Assembly: GCA_013433145.1 (NCBI GenBank)
Contig: CM024182.1
Location: forward strand, 6,896,974-6,960,973
Length of the DNA: 64,000 bases
Reading direction: 5' to 3'
Origin: Ascaris suum
Taxonomy: Eukaryota > Nematoda > Chromadorea > Rhabditida > Ascarididae
How positions within the stretch are numbered: the stretch's first letter is position 1; each line of letters starts with the position of its first letter. The notes under the pieces were generated by a model, which was given only the letters and a program-made list of their open reading frames with translations, made no database searches and was not told where the DNA came from. Position numbers and translations under genes: made by a program. Below, piece by piece: positions 1 through 12,344 of this stretch.

Positions 1-344
1 TTGATTTTTTTTTCGCAAATTCAATTTCAACTAAAAAAAAAATTTTTTTTCTTGAAAGAACTTTCCATTATTACTAAAATCGTCGAATATTTTTTCTGTA
101 AGGTCTTTTATTCATATTCAATGCCTCAATTAAATACTTTCTAAGGAATAAGTAAACGAACTTTTTCTAAATCGAAAAGTATAATGCAAAAATTGCCTAA
201 TTTTTAAGACAAGTCGATCAATCGGTGAGGGGCTCTAATGAGGATTTACGGTATACAACAATTACAACTTACTATTTCTGTTAAACTACTAAATTACTCT
301 CACTCCCAAATCGATGCTAAACGCTTAGTAAAAAAAAAAAATCA

Positions 345-477
345 TATTATATCATATTTGCATTTATGCCTATCATATTTGCATGCATATCATATTTGCA
401 TTTAAACCTATCATATTATGCATTTAAACCTATCATAAACCTATCATATTTGCATTTAAACCTATCATATTTGCATT
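345..477. repeat. Octamer-containing tandem repeat
   Basis: A degenerate tandem repeat with a unit of roughly 20-22 bp of the form CTATCATATTTGCATTTAAA, some units shortened. About six units carry ATTTGCAT, the reverse complement of the POU-factor octamer ATGCAAAT. It lies about 3 kb upstream of the Ly6-like gene. It may be plain satellite-type DNA or a cluster of binding sites; the sequence does not distinguish these. Confidence 0.8.
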
Positions 478-2160
478 TGTGAATTAATTCTATGATTCGA
501 AATAATCAACTGCTAAAGTTTTGAATTTATGAAGAGAAGAAAACATCGAGATGAACCATATTTAGGGAGAAGAATTTCAATAGAAAGCATCATAAAATTA
601 TGTATAGAAAATCTAATAAAATGATCGAAAATTTATTGAAACTCTCAAAGTGAATTAATAAAAACAATCTTTGCTGCATTAAATTCTCAGCAGAAATAAT
701 GCACACATCGATTAACAACACGTCAAATTCGGAATATTTTAGTACCAATATATCAAGACATTGAATCGTAAAAGATGATTTTCGTATATTTCATCCATTT
801 TATCTCCCCTCCCCCCCCCCTCCCATTAGGTACCCCCTTTCCTCTCGTTCCCTTTTTTCCCACTTGCCCCTGTTATATATTTCTCAATCTTTCTATCTCG
901 CCATACACTATTGTTCCTAGTCGGGATTATTGGAAGAGATCCTTCTAATTTACAATGTTCAATACTTGTTGAGAAAGAATTACTTAGTGTTTTTTCTATC
1001 GTTTCATATATTCAAATTCCCTTATAAATAGGCACACATGAATTTATTTATTCTTTTCGTAGTAAGTTAATTACTTTTTATTGATAGTTTATTAATTGCT
1101 TTAGCGGTTGAAAGGAAGAAAAATGGAGTGAATTAGAAGAATTAATGATATGACATACACTTTTGCAATCCGCCTATCTTATCAATCACTTCCATAAAAT
1201 ATATCATGATCTCTAGTGACTACATTAGTGGCTACCCATATTGACTACCTCTCTTAACTTCCATTGATTACCAAGCATTTCCTCTTCCATTCGACTAACT
1301 TATCAATAATATAATTTAGAAAAGAATATGTTCGCATTTTAAACATCCAACTTGATACAAATTGGCTAGAAAGATAGCATTTTGCATATCAGATATATTA
1401 CTTAATGCATTTCGAATTTCTTCCGAAATATGCAAATTTTGAGCACATATAAGAATTTATTTTCTTTGATATTGAGAGGTCACCTTGAAAATTGGCCTAG
1501 AGATCCCTTTATGGCATATATTTTTCATTAATTTAGTTGTAGTTGGCTCTCGAGCTAAAGCCATCAGACAGACAAGGAAAGAGAAAGATAAACTCTCATA
1601 CATACATATAAAAAAACAGACAAAAGTGAGATGCAAAAATTATCTCATTAATCATTAGGTTTCATATTGATTTAATGAAGAAATGAAGAGAGAAAAATTC
1701 ACTGAAATGCTTAACGTTAATATAGTGTCTCTTTACCCCCCCCCCCCCCCCGCCCACCCCCAAGAAAATTGATTTCAATTATAAGATGACAATCCCGATC
1801 GTTCTAACATTCAGTCAATCATAGTTAAGAAAAAGACATGAAAAATTACATTTTTCATTAATAAAAAAAAAAACTCTAAATTCTCATCGGCAAATGTTCA
1901 TTTATTTGTATTAGAATTTATGCATGTTTGAATTTTTAATTCAACTCATTTTTCCTCTCTCCTTCGCTCATTTGCCTCATCCACGATCACTTTCCTCTAT
2001 CGAAAATAAATGCATTCATTCATTTATTTAGAAATTGAGAATAATTGAAAAAAGTTTTCAATTTTGGGAGAATATTTCTCGAAAAAAATTTTTTTTTCAT
2101 TTTTACTCCGAATAAAAATCGATTCAAGCTTATATTCTTCAATATATAAACGATTGATTT
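478..2160. other. Non-coding AT-rich stretch
   Basis: No supported gene. It contains CT-rich stretches, a 10-nt C tract at 811-820 and a 16-nt C tract at 1736-1751. A short ATG-led hydrophobic start followed by GTAAGT at 1038-1067 was examined as a signal-peptide exon but is in the wrong phase for the next exon. Confidence 0.6.
1736..1751. repeat. C16 homopolymer tract
   Basis: An uninterrupted run of 16 C followed by GCCCACCCC. It is one of sixteen C/G tracts of at least 10 nt in this window. Confidence 0.95.
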
Positions 2161-2733
2161 TCAATCAAAGATTTTTTTTTGCAAGATTTTCAGCGAAAAA
2201 AAAAGCGTCATATAATTTCCAATCATGTCAAAATAAGCGTTTTTTTTAAAGTCTTCTGAAACAAAGCGGAAAATTATAGATGGAGGAGAATGAGAGGAGA
2301 AAGCAACGATGGGGCGAAGATGGTTTCTCTTCATTGAAAGTTTGCGGTTGAAACTATGGAAGAGCTCTTTTCCATATTTAACCATAATTGGCAATGATCC
2401 AGAAATTGTACCGGTGCTTAACGTATCAACGCCTAGAAATCTCTCATGTGAAGTCATTCTACAGCGAAGAAAATCGGCGCTGGAACTTAGTATGCTTAGT
2501 GCGCGGTGCAATACAACTCCCGGGATGGTAGGATAGCATCGATGCATAGATGACACAAAGACGTCGCATGGTGGGATGTTTTCGAGTCTTGACAGCCTTG
2601 GCAGCTTTGACATGGCCTTAGCAGGAAATGATTTAATTAGAAAGGGGCCGCTTGACGAATGCTGACACTCATCGTTGCGCATAGATGTTGACGAGCTTAG
2701 GTTTCGCCAACCGATTTTTCTCGAATGCGACAA
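2161..2733 (-). other. Unrecognised 190-codon open frame
   Basis: An open frame of about 190 codons on the minus strand, far longer than expected by chance in DNA this AT-rich, inside a segment (about 2,290-2,900) of locally raised GC. The first codon of the frame is TTG, and there are internal ATGs. The translation is Ser-rich with no domain I recognise. The opposite strand is also fairly open in the same interval (2,309-2,536, then 2,540-2,650 after a TAG), so the coding strand, if any, is unclear. It could be an exon of an unknown gene, a decayed mobile element, or a chance result of local composition. Confidence 0.3.
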
Positions 2734-3421
2734 ACATACATTTCATCGATCGAAATTGCACTAAGAAATACTTCAGATGCAATCGATCCACAACTTATTA
2801 ACCTAAGAAAAAATATATCGATAACGACAACTTTTGAGATGCTCGTCCGATATTCTAAACTTTCATCTTCACCACCTGAGATATGAACGTCAGAAAAGAA
2901 TGAAATTTGAAATAATGAAAAAAAAAAAGAAATTAAACTCATTCAGACAAACTATTGGAGAGGAGTGATATTAGTCTCTTCAATGAAATGTCTTTTTTTT
3001 TCAAAGAATTTTCATTGCAATAATATATAGAAAATCATCTTAGTTAACATCAATCATTGTTCTTTGGCGGCTCTATAATCAAAGAAAAATTCCCTTATAA
3101 ATTCCTCATCGTTTTGGTAAGTGATCTTCCATTCGAAACGGTTGCATGCGAAAACTTCCTCGCAAATATTAAATTTTCTAGTCAAAAGAATAATAATCTA
3201 CCGGAATATAAGCGCTTTTTTTAATGAAAAGCGTTAATTTTTTCTTCTTTTTTTTTAATACAATTTTATTCTTTTGAATTAATTTTTAATTCCAATTTAA
3301 ACGGATATAATTATAGGTAAGATTGGATATTCACGTTTAATAGGACTATAGTTAAGCGATATACTTGTAAACATTGAAGAGATTTTATTATATAATATTG
3401 AAAGCATTAATCATAATTCAG

Positions 3422-6400
3422 GTGTGACAAGTATTGGCTGTTTTGTGTGTTCATCATTTAATGGCTCAAATCCACTTTGTGAAGATACATTCAATTCGAC
3501 AATTCATCAGGGTACACTATTAACACTTAGCGGCACTTATTATCAATATCCATGTTGGGCATTCAAAAAACAACGTCAAGGGCTTTTTCCGGCCGATCAT
3601 TGCATTAAAGTTAATGGCTATAGAAGTAAGTTTGTTGTTTTATTTTTCATTTTATATAACGATATTTTTTTTTTTTTTTTTCTTTTTTCTCTTTGTTACC
3701 TTGAATTATATCGGCATCAGAGGTATTCATCAAGATATGCAAAATTTTTTAGCTCGTCGATATCAGATGATAATCTCATCACAGTTTTTTTTTTTGAATG
3801 AATCAATAAGTGGGTATTCCTATTTTCTAAATCTTTCGCTTTGACGAGAATTAATAACGATCATAGTGGTTGAAGCGTTAAATAATCAGCGATTATAAAT
3901 AAGTATGCCAATTTTTTTCTTCAATAATTTTTTAAGGATTTTTCCAAAATGCTATATTTTAGAAGTGGTATATTTTAGTTTTTTTTTTCCACATAATTCA
4001 AAAATATGTATTGGAAAATTTCGTACTTTTTCAATTATGAGTCACAAGAAACTACATTTCTAAAATTGAATAAAAAATAGAATACAAATGTCTAATAAAT
4101 CTAAAAATGAATCTAAAGAAAATGAAAGTTGTACGCTTTCCTTTGCGAAATTTCATCGATTGCAAAAGAATGCAATTGCAAAAAAAATTGCAAAATTAAT
4201 AAAGACTTGAGTTGAAAATATTAATTGCATTGCATAATATCAATAATATATGGAAAAAAAGTTGTAGTTTCTTTAGATAAAAATTTCAAAGTACTACTTA
4301 TTGCAAAGAAGTGGATCGATAAGTCTTGTGTGGTTCTTACATTCTTTCAAAATGGGGCACCCGTCCCTTGAGGCGTATCGAGAAGCCACTCTTGACAACA
4401 TAAAACATTCATGGCGATACACTCGTCTCTTAAAGCGAAACTTCAATTTCACAATCGAAAATGCAATGTTTTCGACGAGACTTTCCATCGGGATGCATAT
4501 TTCTTCCTCTTAGAAGGGTTCATAAGTATAACTAATGGAAAAAATATCTTTTGACATTTGGATTGTCTGAATTATCATTGAATATGCCATACAAGATGGA
4601 ATAGAAGCCATAGATATTGTAAACGATTACAGCTCTATATTAAAGGATATGGTTTTATTTCTCGCTCCAAAGAGTTTATGATATCATGGAAATTTGTTTG
4701 AGATATTGAAAAGCAGCACATTTTGTGTCATCATTTCGAGTGTGTTCTTCTTTCCAAAAGTGCTGCGCTTTCCTGAATATTGATAAACGCTATTATAGTT
4801 CATATGGAGGCTTAAGAAAGAAGCCTCATTCGAGAATGTTGGAAGCGTTCTTTTAGGAAAAAAAAGATTTCATCTGTTACGACGGGGGCTCTATTTAAGC
4901 CTTTACTGTAGTGTCATGAGTTAGCGAGGTACTAAAATGGACCCTTCTGCATTAACCGTTATGTGAGGATTTCGTTGGTGATCGCAACTTGAGGTATGCT
5001 TAGAGATGAGTTCTTATGATTGCTCTGCATTCTAAGTTACCTGAATGAAAATGCAGAAATATAACTCTCCACCTTCATTTTTGGAAGGCTCGACAGAAGA
5101 ATGTGAAAGTTATTATAGTATGGCTAGGGGGAGGCGTGCGGGAGAGGCGGGCAAGAGAAGAAGGAGTCATATTGTAAAACATGAATGACTAAAGGACAAC
5201 TCTACTCGTTGACCAACATTGTCTATTTGAATTCTCATCAATTTCTAAAACAGTCTTATTTGAATATCATTTCCTCTTCAAATATCGTAACATTTCAATA
5301 TCTTCTTCAATATCTCATCAATAAAAACTTCAAAAAAAAGCCTTCAAAATCAATACAAAAGAATGAAACGTTTTATTTCAGCTATTCTATTTTTAAATCA
5401 ATTTATTTTATTCGTGATTTTCAATGAATCACCAAGTGGAGAAACGCAAAAAGAGAAAGGCAAATAATGATAATCCTTTCGAAAATGGAAATATTAGTAA
5501 CATGATATCATGAATTGATAAAGATATACGTGGAATTTGATCAAATGAAATTAAGCTAAATGAAAGTTAAAGAATTGTTGAGTTGATATTTTAATAGGTG
5601 ATCAACCGGCTCAAACAATGGTCATCAGGACATGCGCTTTAGATTCGGGCACACTTACTGCCGATACCGGTAAGGTTAATTTTTATTCTCTTTTTTTGCA
5701 ATAATTTCCACACTACTTATACTGTTAGTGAAATTTATACCTCAAAAAGTTTTATAGCTAAATGTGATCACAAATTTGCATACATGAATTTTATTTAGAA
5801 ATCGATTAGTGCTGAAACGAAGACCATTAGCTTGAATGATATCATTGTCAGAATATTTTATAAATATTGTTTTTTTCAGAAATATCCATATGCAAATTTA
5901 GCAATAGAATTATTGATGTAAATTGCATAATGCATTTAAAATGTGAATATATTTCATCGTTACCATCGGTTACAATATTGCACTCATTTTCGAAATAAAA
6001 TTCATTACCTTAAAGCAATTAAGTAGATGTATGGAATGATTCTTGTCTTAAAATGAGGAGCATATTTTATTTTCTACGAAGAATGTCGTATTTTTCGCTG
6101 TAGCTATAAAAAGCTTTAAAATGAACAACAAATCCCATTAGCAACAAAACTAGGATGGAATAATATAGCCGCTAATCGGCGATCCAATACATCATTTCAG
6201 CGCTTAGAAATATTCCGATGAACTCAGTCAAACAGACACATACATTATATTGCACTAATATTAGTAAATCAATAAATTTAATGAAGTTAGCTTTCTTCAT
6301 GTATTTTCCTCACCTAAAATTAGCCTCAATTTTTGTATTGTAAAGAGAGTACCAATCCATAGAGTGATCGAAATGTTATGATCGAATATTGAAATATGTT

Positions 6401-6949
6401 AGCTACTCTTATATTCGCTTCCCTAAGACATCGACAATTATATGAAACTTTTAATTTCTAAATAATTTACTATCGTTGGGCTAACCGACGGATATCATCA
6501 AAATGGAAAATTAAACGAAATCACTAACTATTTTAGCACTTCTCTATTAAATGCAAATAATAATAATTGAAAAATATAAGTTTAAAAACCTTTTAAAAAA
6601 CAAAGTTACTAAATTTCTGTATTTTATTTCTCAATTAAATTTCAATTGATTTCTAGAGATTGTACGGATATCGCATTGTGGTCATTTCAAATACGAAGGC
6701 TATCAATATTCAGGTTGCGTGCAAGCATGTGATACCGATGGTTGTAACATAGCAACAAAAAATAATTCTTTTTATTGCCTCACATTTATTTTACCTATTA
6801 TTGTATCGCTATTAGAATATTCTTTTATTGATGAGTTTCTATTGATTTGCATCAACTTTTTATGTAAATTTATGCAACAATTTAAAACGATAATATATCA
6901 TAGATGGTTTTCTATTTTAAGGCGTTTTTTTTTCCTCTCTCATTCTTAA
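3422..6949 (+). CDS. Ly6/uPAR-type (quiver-like) secreted or GPI-anchored protein, 5' exon missing
   Basis: Three coding exons are visible: 3422-3625, 5598-5669 and 6657-6949 (stop TAA). Acceptors are TTCAG, AATAG and TCTAG; donors are GTAAGT and GTAAGG; the junctions are all phase 1 and keep one frame of 188 residues. The protein has ten ordered cysteines: GCFVCSS, NPLCED, PCWAF, DHCIKV, RTCALD, SHCGHF and SGCVQACDTDGCN. The final CDTDGCN is the C-x4-CN signature of three-finger Ly6/uPAR proteins, and the spacing resembles the invertebrate quiver/sleepless-like group. Family members are exported, usually GPI-anchored, and often modulate channels or receptors; the target here is unknown. The first exon (signal peptide) must end in phase 1 and was not identified. 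After the CN motif comes a hydrophobic stretch (FILPIIVSLL) suited to a GPI signal, then an unusual further 40 residues with a second hydrophobic patch. Confidence 0.75.
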
Positions 6950-6973
6950 TTTTGCTTTTTATATGACTATCAA

Positions 6974-6979
6974 AATAAA
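6974..6979 (+). terminator. PolyA signal of the Ly6-like gene
   Basis: AATAAA lies 25 nt after the TAA stop of the Ly6-like coding sequence, so the 3' UTR would be very short. This position supports 6657-6949 as the last exon. Confidence 0.65.
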
Positions 6980-9900
6980 GTGATCTTCGTCAATATTGGT
7001 GATGTTGCTTGATTCTTCCACTTCTTTTTCCTCCTCTTCACCAAATTGTTCTCCTCCCCCCCCCCCCCTCCCCCTCCCCATTCCCCAAAAATTGAAATAT
7101 TTAAATTGAGGTATTATTATTATTTAAATTAAATATGCGAAAAATTTTTTTTTGCTGCAAATATAAAATTGATTAAATTATGATATAGAGAGAAAAATTG
7201 AAAGTATATTTGAAAGACGAATTCGTTAAATTCGAAGAGAAAATATGAAATTAATTCAAGCAATATTACTTATATTGCAAATCTTATTCAGTACTAATAA
7301 TAGTACTTGAGCATATATAAATTGCTCATTAAGCCTTCAGTATCAATGTTTTTTTTTTCTTTACATATTCCTCGATGAATTATATTAATTTCAAACGATG
7401 GTAAGAAAATTTAAAAAAAAAAAATTTTTTTTTTTGAAAAATTGAAAATTGAAAAATTACAAAGAAAAACATTTTTTCGAGAAAAAAAAATTCCTTAATT
7501 TTAGAGATTTTTTTTTCGTATTTCTTATCATCGTATTTGATAAAGGAAATGTAATAAACTCATTTCCCATATTAATTATTATAAGTGATTTTTTGGGAAT
7601 TAAAAAAAAAGCGAAACTTTGTGTTGTTGTTTTTTTTTTTTTTTGCAAATAAATCTCCTGCAAATTAATTTCGTTAGAAATTCATTAAAAAATCAATTTT
7701 CTCTCAGATAATTTTTCCGCTGCAATAATATGATCACCTAAATTTTTTTTAATGCCAAAGTTTTATGCCATTTTTTCTATTTGATCGTCGAATTTTTATG
7801 CCATTAAATCTTTGGGAAATTATTGATTGGTCTTATATGATGTGATTATTGATTGGTTTTATTAGTAAAATAGATATCAGGAAAATCTATGCAAAAAAAA
7901 AAGGAAGAAACGAACGAGAAATAAAATCTAGAAATAAAGATGCCTGAAGACAAATAATCGCTGAATATAAGAAGAAATGCACCGCTGCATTGTTAGAGAT
8001 TCAACATTTCATTGAATTTATCGACAGGTACGACAATCAAAATATCCCACCTGTAAATAAAATCGAATCGATAATATATATCGCTATAAATGTTCAAGAA
8101 AGGCTCCCTGAATATATAGGGCTGCTTTATTTTATGTCCACTTTCGAGACGCATACAACACGGCACTTTGAATATGAAACGAATTTTAGATAATTTAGTG
8201 AACGATGTGCAGTGCAATCTGTAGTTTCAAATGCACGTAAAGTTTTTTACACCTTGGCCACTTTCTCGTTGGCCAATTAAGTCACTCATTCGAGTCTTGG
8301 CCACTTGTGTTCAGGACATTTGGCCGTCTAACTCTTCTATCATCCATGAAAAGTTGAAAATTTTATTGAAAGGCTTGGATTAAAATTAAAAAGTGGGTGT
8401 TTTTGTCAAAAAGTGGGTATTTTGATCTTCTAATCCTGTTCCAGCCTGTGAAACCTTCTGATATCATTTTTATTAGAGGATTCTCTGGCTTCTCCAACCG
8501 AAAACATTCTTGCAACTGTGAAAGCTAAATACCTGCAAAAAAGGAGCTGAACACCTGTCAAAAAAAATTGCACGCTTGTGAAAATTCTTTGCATGTTTAA
8601 GCGTTCGTTATTCATTTAAGCCACTTAGCGTAATTTCTTACTTATTGAAATCTGTTTAATTTGGTTGAGTTTATTTGCTTGCTTCATTTATATGCTTGTT
8701 TTTTTTTTTTTTTTGCTTGTATAAGTTCATTGACCATAGCCGTAACAATAATTTTCCATTAAAATCGAAAATTGTTTTTCTCTTTAAAAAAAATTTTTTT
8801 GTGAAAATTTTGGGAAGGGGCCAAAAAAAACGAGAGAAAATTTTCTGATTGCTTGGATCATGAGGCTTCTAATCAAGCAGACAAGTAAAGCATAGACTAA
8901 TAGAATCCTAGTTTTTTTTTAATATGAAATCCGGGCTTAGAGTTTTTTTTTTCTGCTCAAGCGGAAGAATCGGTACGCAAGTATCATAATGCCTTTCAAA
9001 TGAGCAATATTTGGGGAAAGAATCTTCTAGCCTTTAGGTGCCTCCAAGTAGAGTTCTCACGTTGCACATAAAATCGTGCTTATCATTTTTTGAAATAGTT
9101 TATTGATGATTAAAACATCTTCTAAGCTATCTATTTTCAACGGCAAAATCTAAAGGCATTGCGCAAAAAAAAAGGAAGGACGGATAGAGAAAGAGGAAGG
9201 AAAGAGAGGTGAAGGGGTAGAAAGGCGAAGGAGATATTCAATCTCTTCAAGTTTTCAACTAGGTAAACAAACTAAAAAGATGCTGATCAATCAAAGAGAG
9301 AGGTAGAAGAAATTTATGGCAAGAGAATGGCTCCATTCAATATCAGTCAATTTCGTTCGAATTTTTCTCGCATAGTTCACACCTGAGCGGATCACCTCAT
9401 TCGAGAGGGCTTATTTATAAATTGAATGCTATACTATCGTAGTTCTTCGTTAAAAATGACTACTGAATATACTTAGTCATTATGTATGCCATAAATTCTA
9501 GGCTTTCCTAGAGATATTCATTGGAGTCTTGCATGACTTGAAGAAACTGCTCCATCCATCCACGTTTCTTCGTTTCCGGCATGGTTAACAATTTGTTTAT
9601 TTTGCTGTTTCAAGTATGATAAATTCCGTTTTGAAGGTTTTCTCTTTCTTTTTTTTTTTGTAAGTGAGAGAGGAGAGAGGAATAGATAGCGAAAATAGGA
9701 GAGACAGGGATAGAAGAAAGTGAAGACGAATGAAATATACTTATGTAATCACGGGGAAATTTAAATCATCGAACCGTCGAAAAAAAAAAAAAGAAATTTA
9801 AAAAAAACATTTCCGCTAAATCAATGCTTTCGAAATTCAATTTTCAAGAATATCTTCTGGAGGAAAAATATAGAACAAAATGGAAAATTTGAAAATTATA

Positions 9901-12344
9901 ACGGATCCACTTGTTTGCTTCAAAAAAATTTCGTTGACGTATTCTTGTTTGGCTTATTTCCAATTATTTATTGGCTTATTGCCGAGTTAGGAAAGAAGTT
10001 TGCTGCATGAAATCTTAATTTATGCTATATTTTCCAATGAGCATAGTCTAGGTTTAGCGATAAATTGGTCTACTTTCTCTATCTCTAACTTTGCTCCTTT
10101 TTTTGTCTAAAGGCCTGTTTATTGACGAACTAAGAGACAAAACAGTGGAGAGATGCTTCCTTAGGGAAACAGAGAGAAATCAGTGGTGAGGACATAAAAG
10201 AACAATGTGCTGATGAGCTGAGGAGGAAAAGAATAAGAAAATGTGCCGGAGTGAGGCGAGGTGAGGGAATTGAGCGGACAAGATGGACCCTTCTTTCAGT
10301 TCAGGTAATGAATGGGCTTTCCTGTTAGAACTGCATTGCCATACTTTTTGACAGTACCTCAGCATCATAGACTTCCACAATTCTATGGCTAAGTAGAATG
10401 TTCTCACTTTATTTGCCCTCATATTTATACTTATCAAACCTCTTAGAAGAGAATCGATGATGCTGGTCCTCTTGGCCGCAGAGTTTATAGTCCTTAAAAA
10501 CTTCAGCTTATATTTGATTAAAAAGATGCTTAATTCGAGCTCCTAGCACTTACCAAAACGCTCTCTCATTGAGTTCGCCGCTGATGCACCGGCCCCTTTT
10601 TGCCTACCCGCCAACTTATTCATTTCCGCATGACATTTGCTATAAATGTAATTCGTGAAATGAATCATTCATTGTATGCATCATCAGTGCAGATGTTGGT
10701 TGGCGATAGGAAGGACGGATGGATGCGGTCGATTAAATTGGGATGGTGATGAGAATTTTCGAAAGGAGTGAGGAACCTTAGTGGGTAGAATGGCCCCGTT
10801 GCGACTTTCCAAGCTAGCTGCGCAGGTCAAAGGTCATTGTGAGGATTAAGATCATCAAAAGCACCACCTCGACACAACTCTTCTCAATGGCATCGCCATA
10901 TATTTACATATGATCGGAAATAATTGCAAATTTCATCGATGCATTCATATTTCTTATGCTCCTACTGAATTGCTGTACAGCTTGATTATAGACGTCTTAA
11001 ACGATCAGCGACAAGAACAATACTCTTATTTCTTCGTTATTTACCTGCAATGACTATGCCATAGGTGAATTGAAGTCAAGACCTCACCTCGCTCCTTAAA
11101 AAAAAAAAAAAGTACATTTTTAAAAAGTGGGATTTTCAACGTTTTCTCCAAACAAGTTTTAGCATTTTTTCAACGATAAAGTTCTTTTGGCGAACTTCTT
11201 TTCATAAATGAGGACGTTCATTTCCAATGATTATAGCAAGGGAATTGTTGTTCGCTTGCCTCTTTCCTCTATCAGTTGAATCGATAGCAGGGGAAGGGAA
11301 TTGACATGAGTGATATCGTATGGGAATAGCACTTATTGAAACACTTTATTCGGTGAGCTGCTCGAGAGCAAACGCGAACGATAAAACACAACGCGATTAG
11401 GAAACGTGAATAGAACAGCGAAAAGCGAAATAATGCATTGTGGCAAATGAAGCCAACGCTTTCTTCTTTGTTTCCTCGGTATATGACACAACTCCGACTG
11501 TCTGCTAGACAGACAGACAGATGGACAACTTTATCGTCATGTCGTGAGATAATTTCACGACGAAGAAAAATTTCCATAGAAGAAACGAGCAAATATTGAA
11601 ATTAGCGACCACATAGAGAATACAGCATTATTTTCAATAATCAGGCTCATTTTCAGAGACGTCACCAACCATAGGAAGTTTTTTTTTGTGGTTTTTGAGC
11701 CTCGAGAAATTGAATCTTCAAAAAAGAAGAAAAAGAAGACGAAAAAAAAATGATGTTCGGTTGTTGCATCCCGATACAGCGATCCAGTCGATTGCATTGA
11801 AATAAACCACCAAATAGTCGATCACCACTGCTGACTAAGCAGACGCATTATCACGTGGCAATATGAATAAAGAATAACCACGAAAAGCAATGCTTAGAGA
11901 TGCAAATTTTTATATTGGAAAGAAAAATATACAGCAGCGGAATTATTAGAACACAGCACACAGAGCGAAATGTATAATGGCTACTAGCGTGCGCTTGAAA
12001 TGTGCGATAAACCTAAGTGGATTGAAAGAATTATGCATTGCGTTGTTTTGCAGTTTAAGGATATTGATGTGCAGATGTGCCATACTTTTTGGATATCAAG
12101 AACTATTTTTGAATGGTACATCCAAGGTTTAAAGCCATTACTTCCGATTGCTCAAATAGCATTCAGCATTAAGAAAAGAAACGATAATATTCCGACAAGA
12201 AAAAACCTTTATCAATGAATTTATGAGAGGAGTGGGTCACACATTGCAGCACACAAGCAAGACAAGCAACGCAAAATTTAGCCCAACTCCTCAAAAACTA
12301 TTACGAAAAAAAAGCGAGATTCCAAAATGTCCGCTTGCCAAGAC
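6980..12344. other. Intergenic region between the two convergent genes
   Basis: No supported coding exon. It includes a C13 tract at 7056-7068, long A/T homopolymer runs (7,320-7,650), and at 8,240-8,610 a patch of degenerate short repeats (TTGGCCACTT three times, AAGTGGGT twice, CCTGTGAAA-like units). Minus-strand open frames at 11,272-11,592 and 11,555-11,797 have no recognisable motif. The reticulon 3' UTR should occupy part of the right edge. The nearest minus-strand AATAAA I see is about 1 kb from the stop (11,345-11,350), so the polyA site is not settled. Confidence 0.5.

Noticed and set aside
345..477. CRISPR-like array of short repeats
   Set aside because: Units are directly adjacent without spacers and the genome is eukaryotic.
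1038..1061. ATG-led MNLFILFV followed by GTAAGT as signal-peptide exon of the Ly6-like gene
   Set aside because: It ends in phase 0, whereas the exon at 3,422 requires phase 1. Joining them would meet a stop at once.
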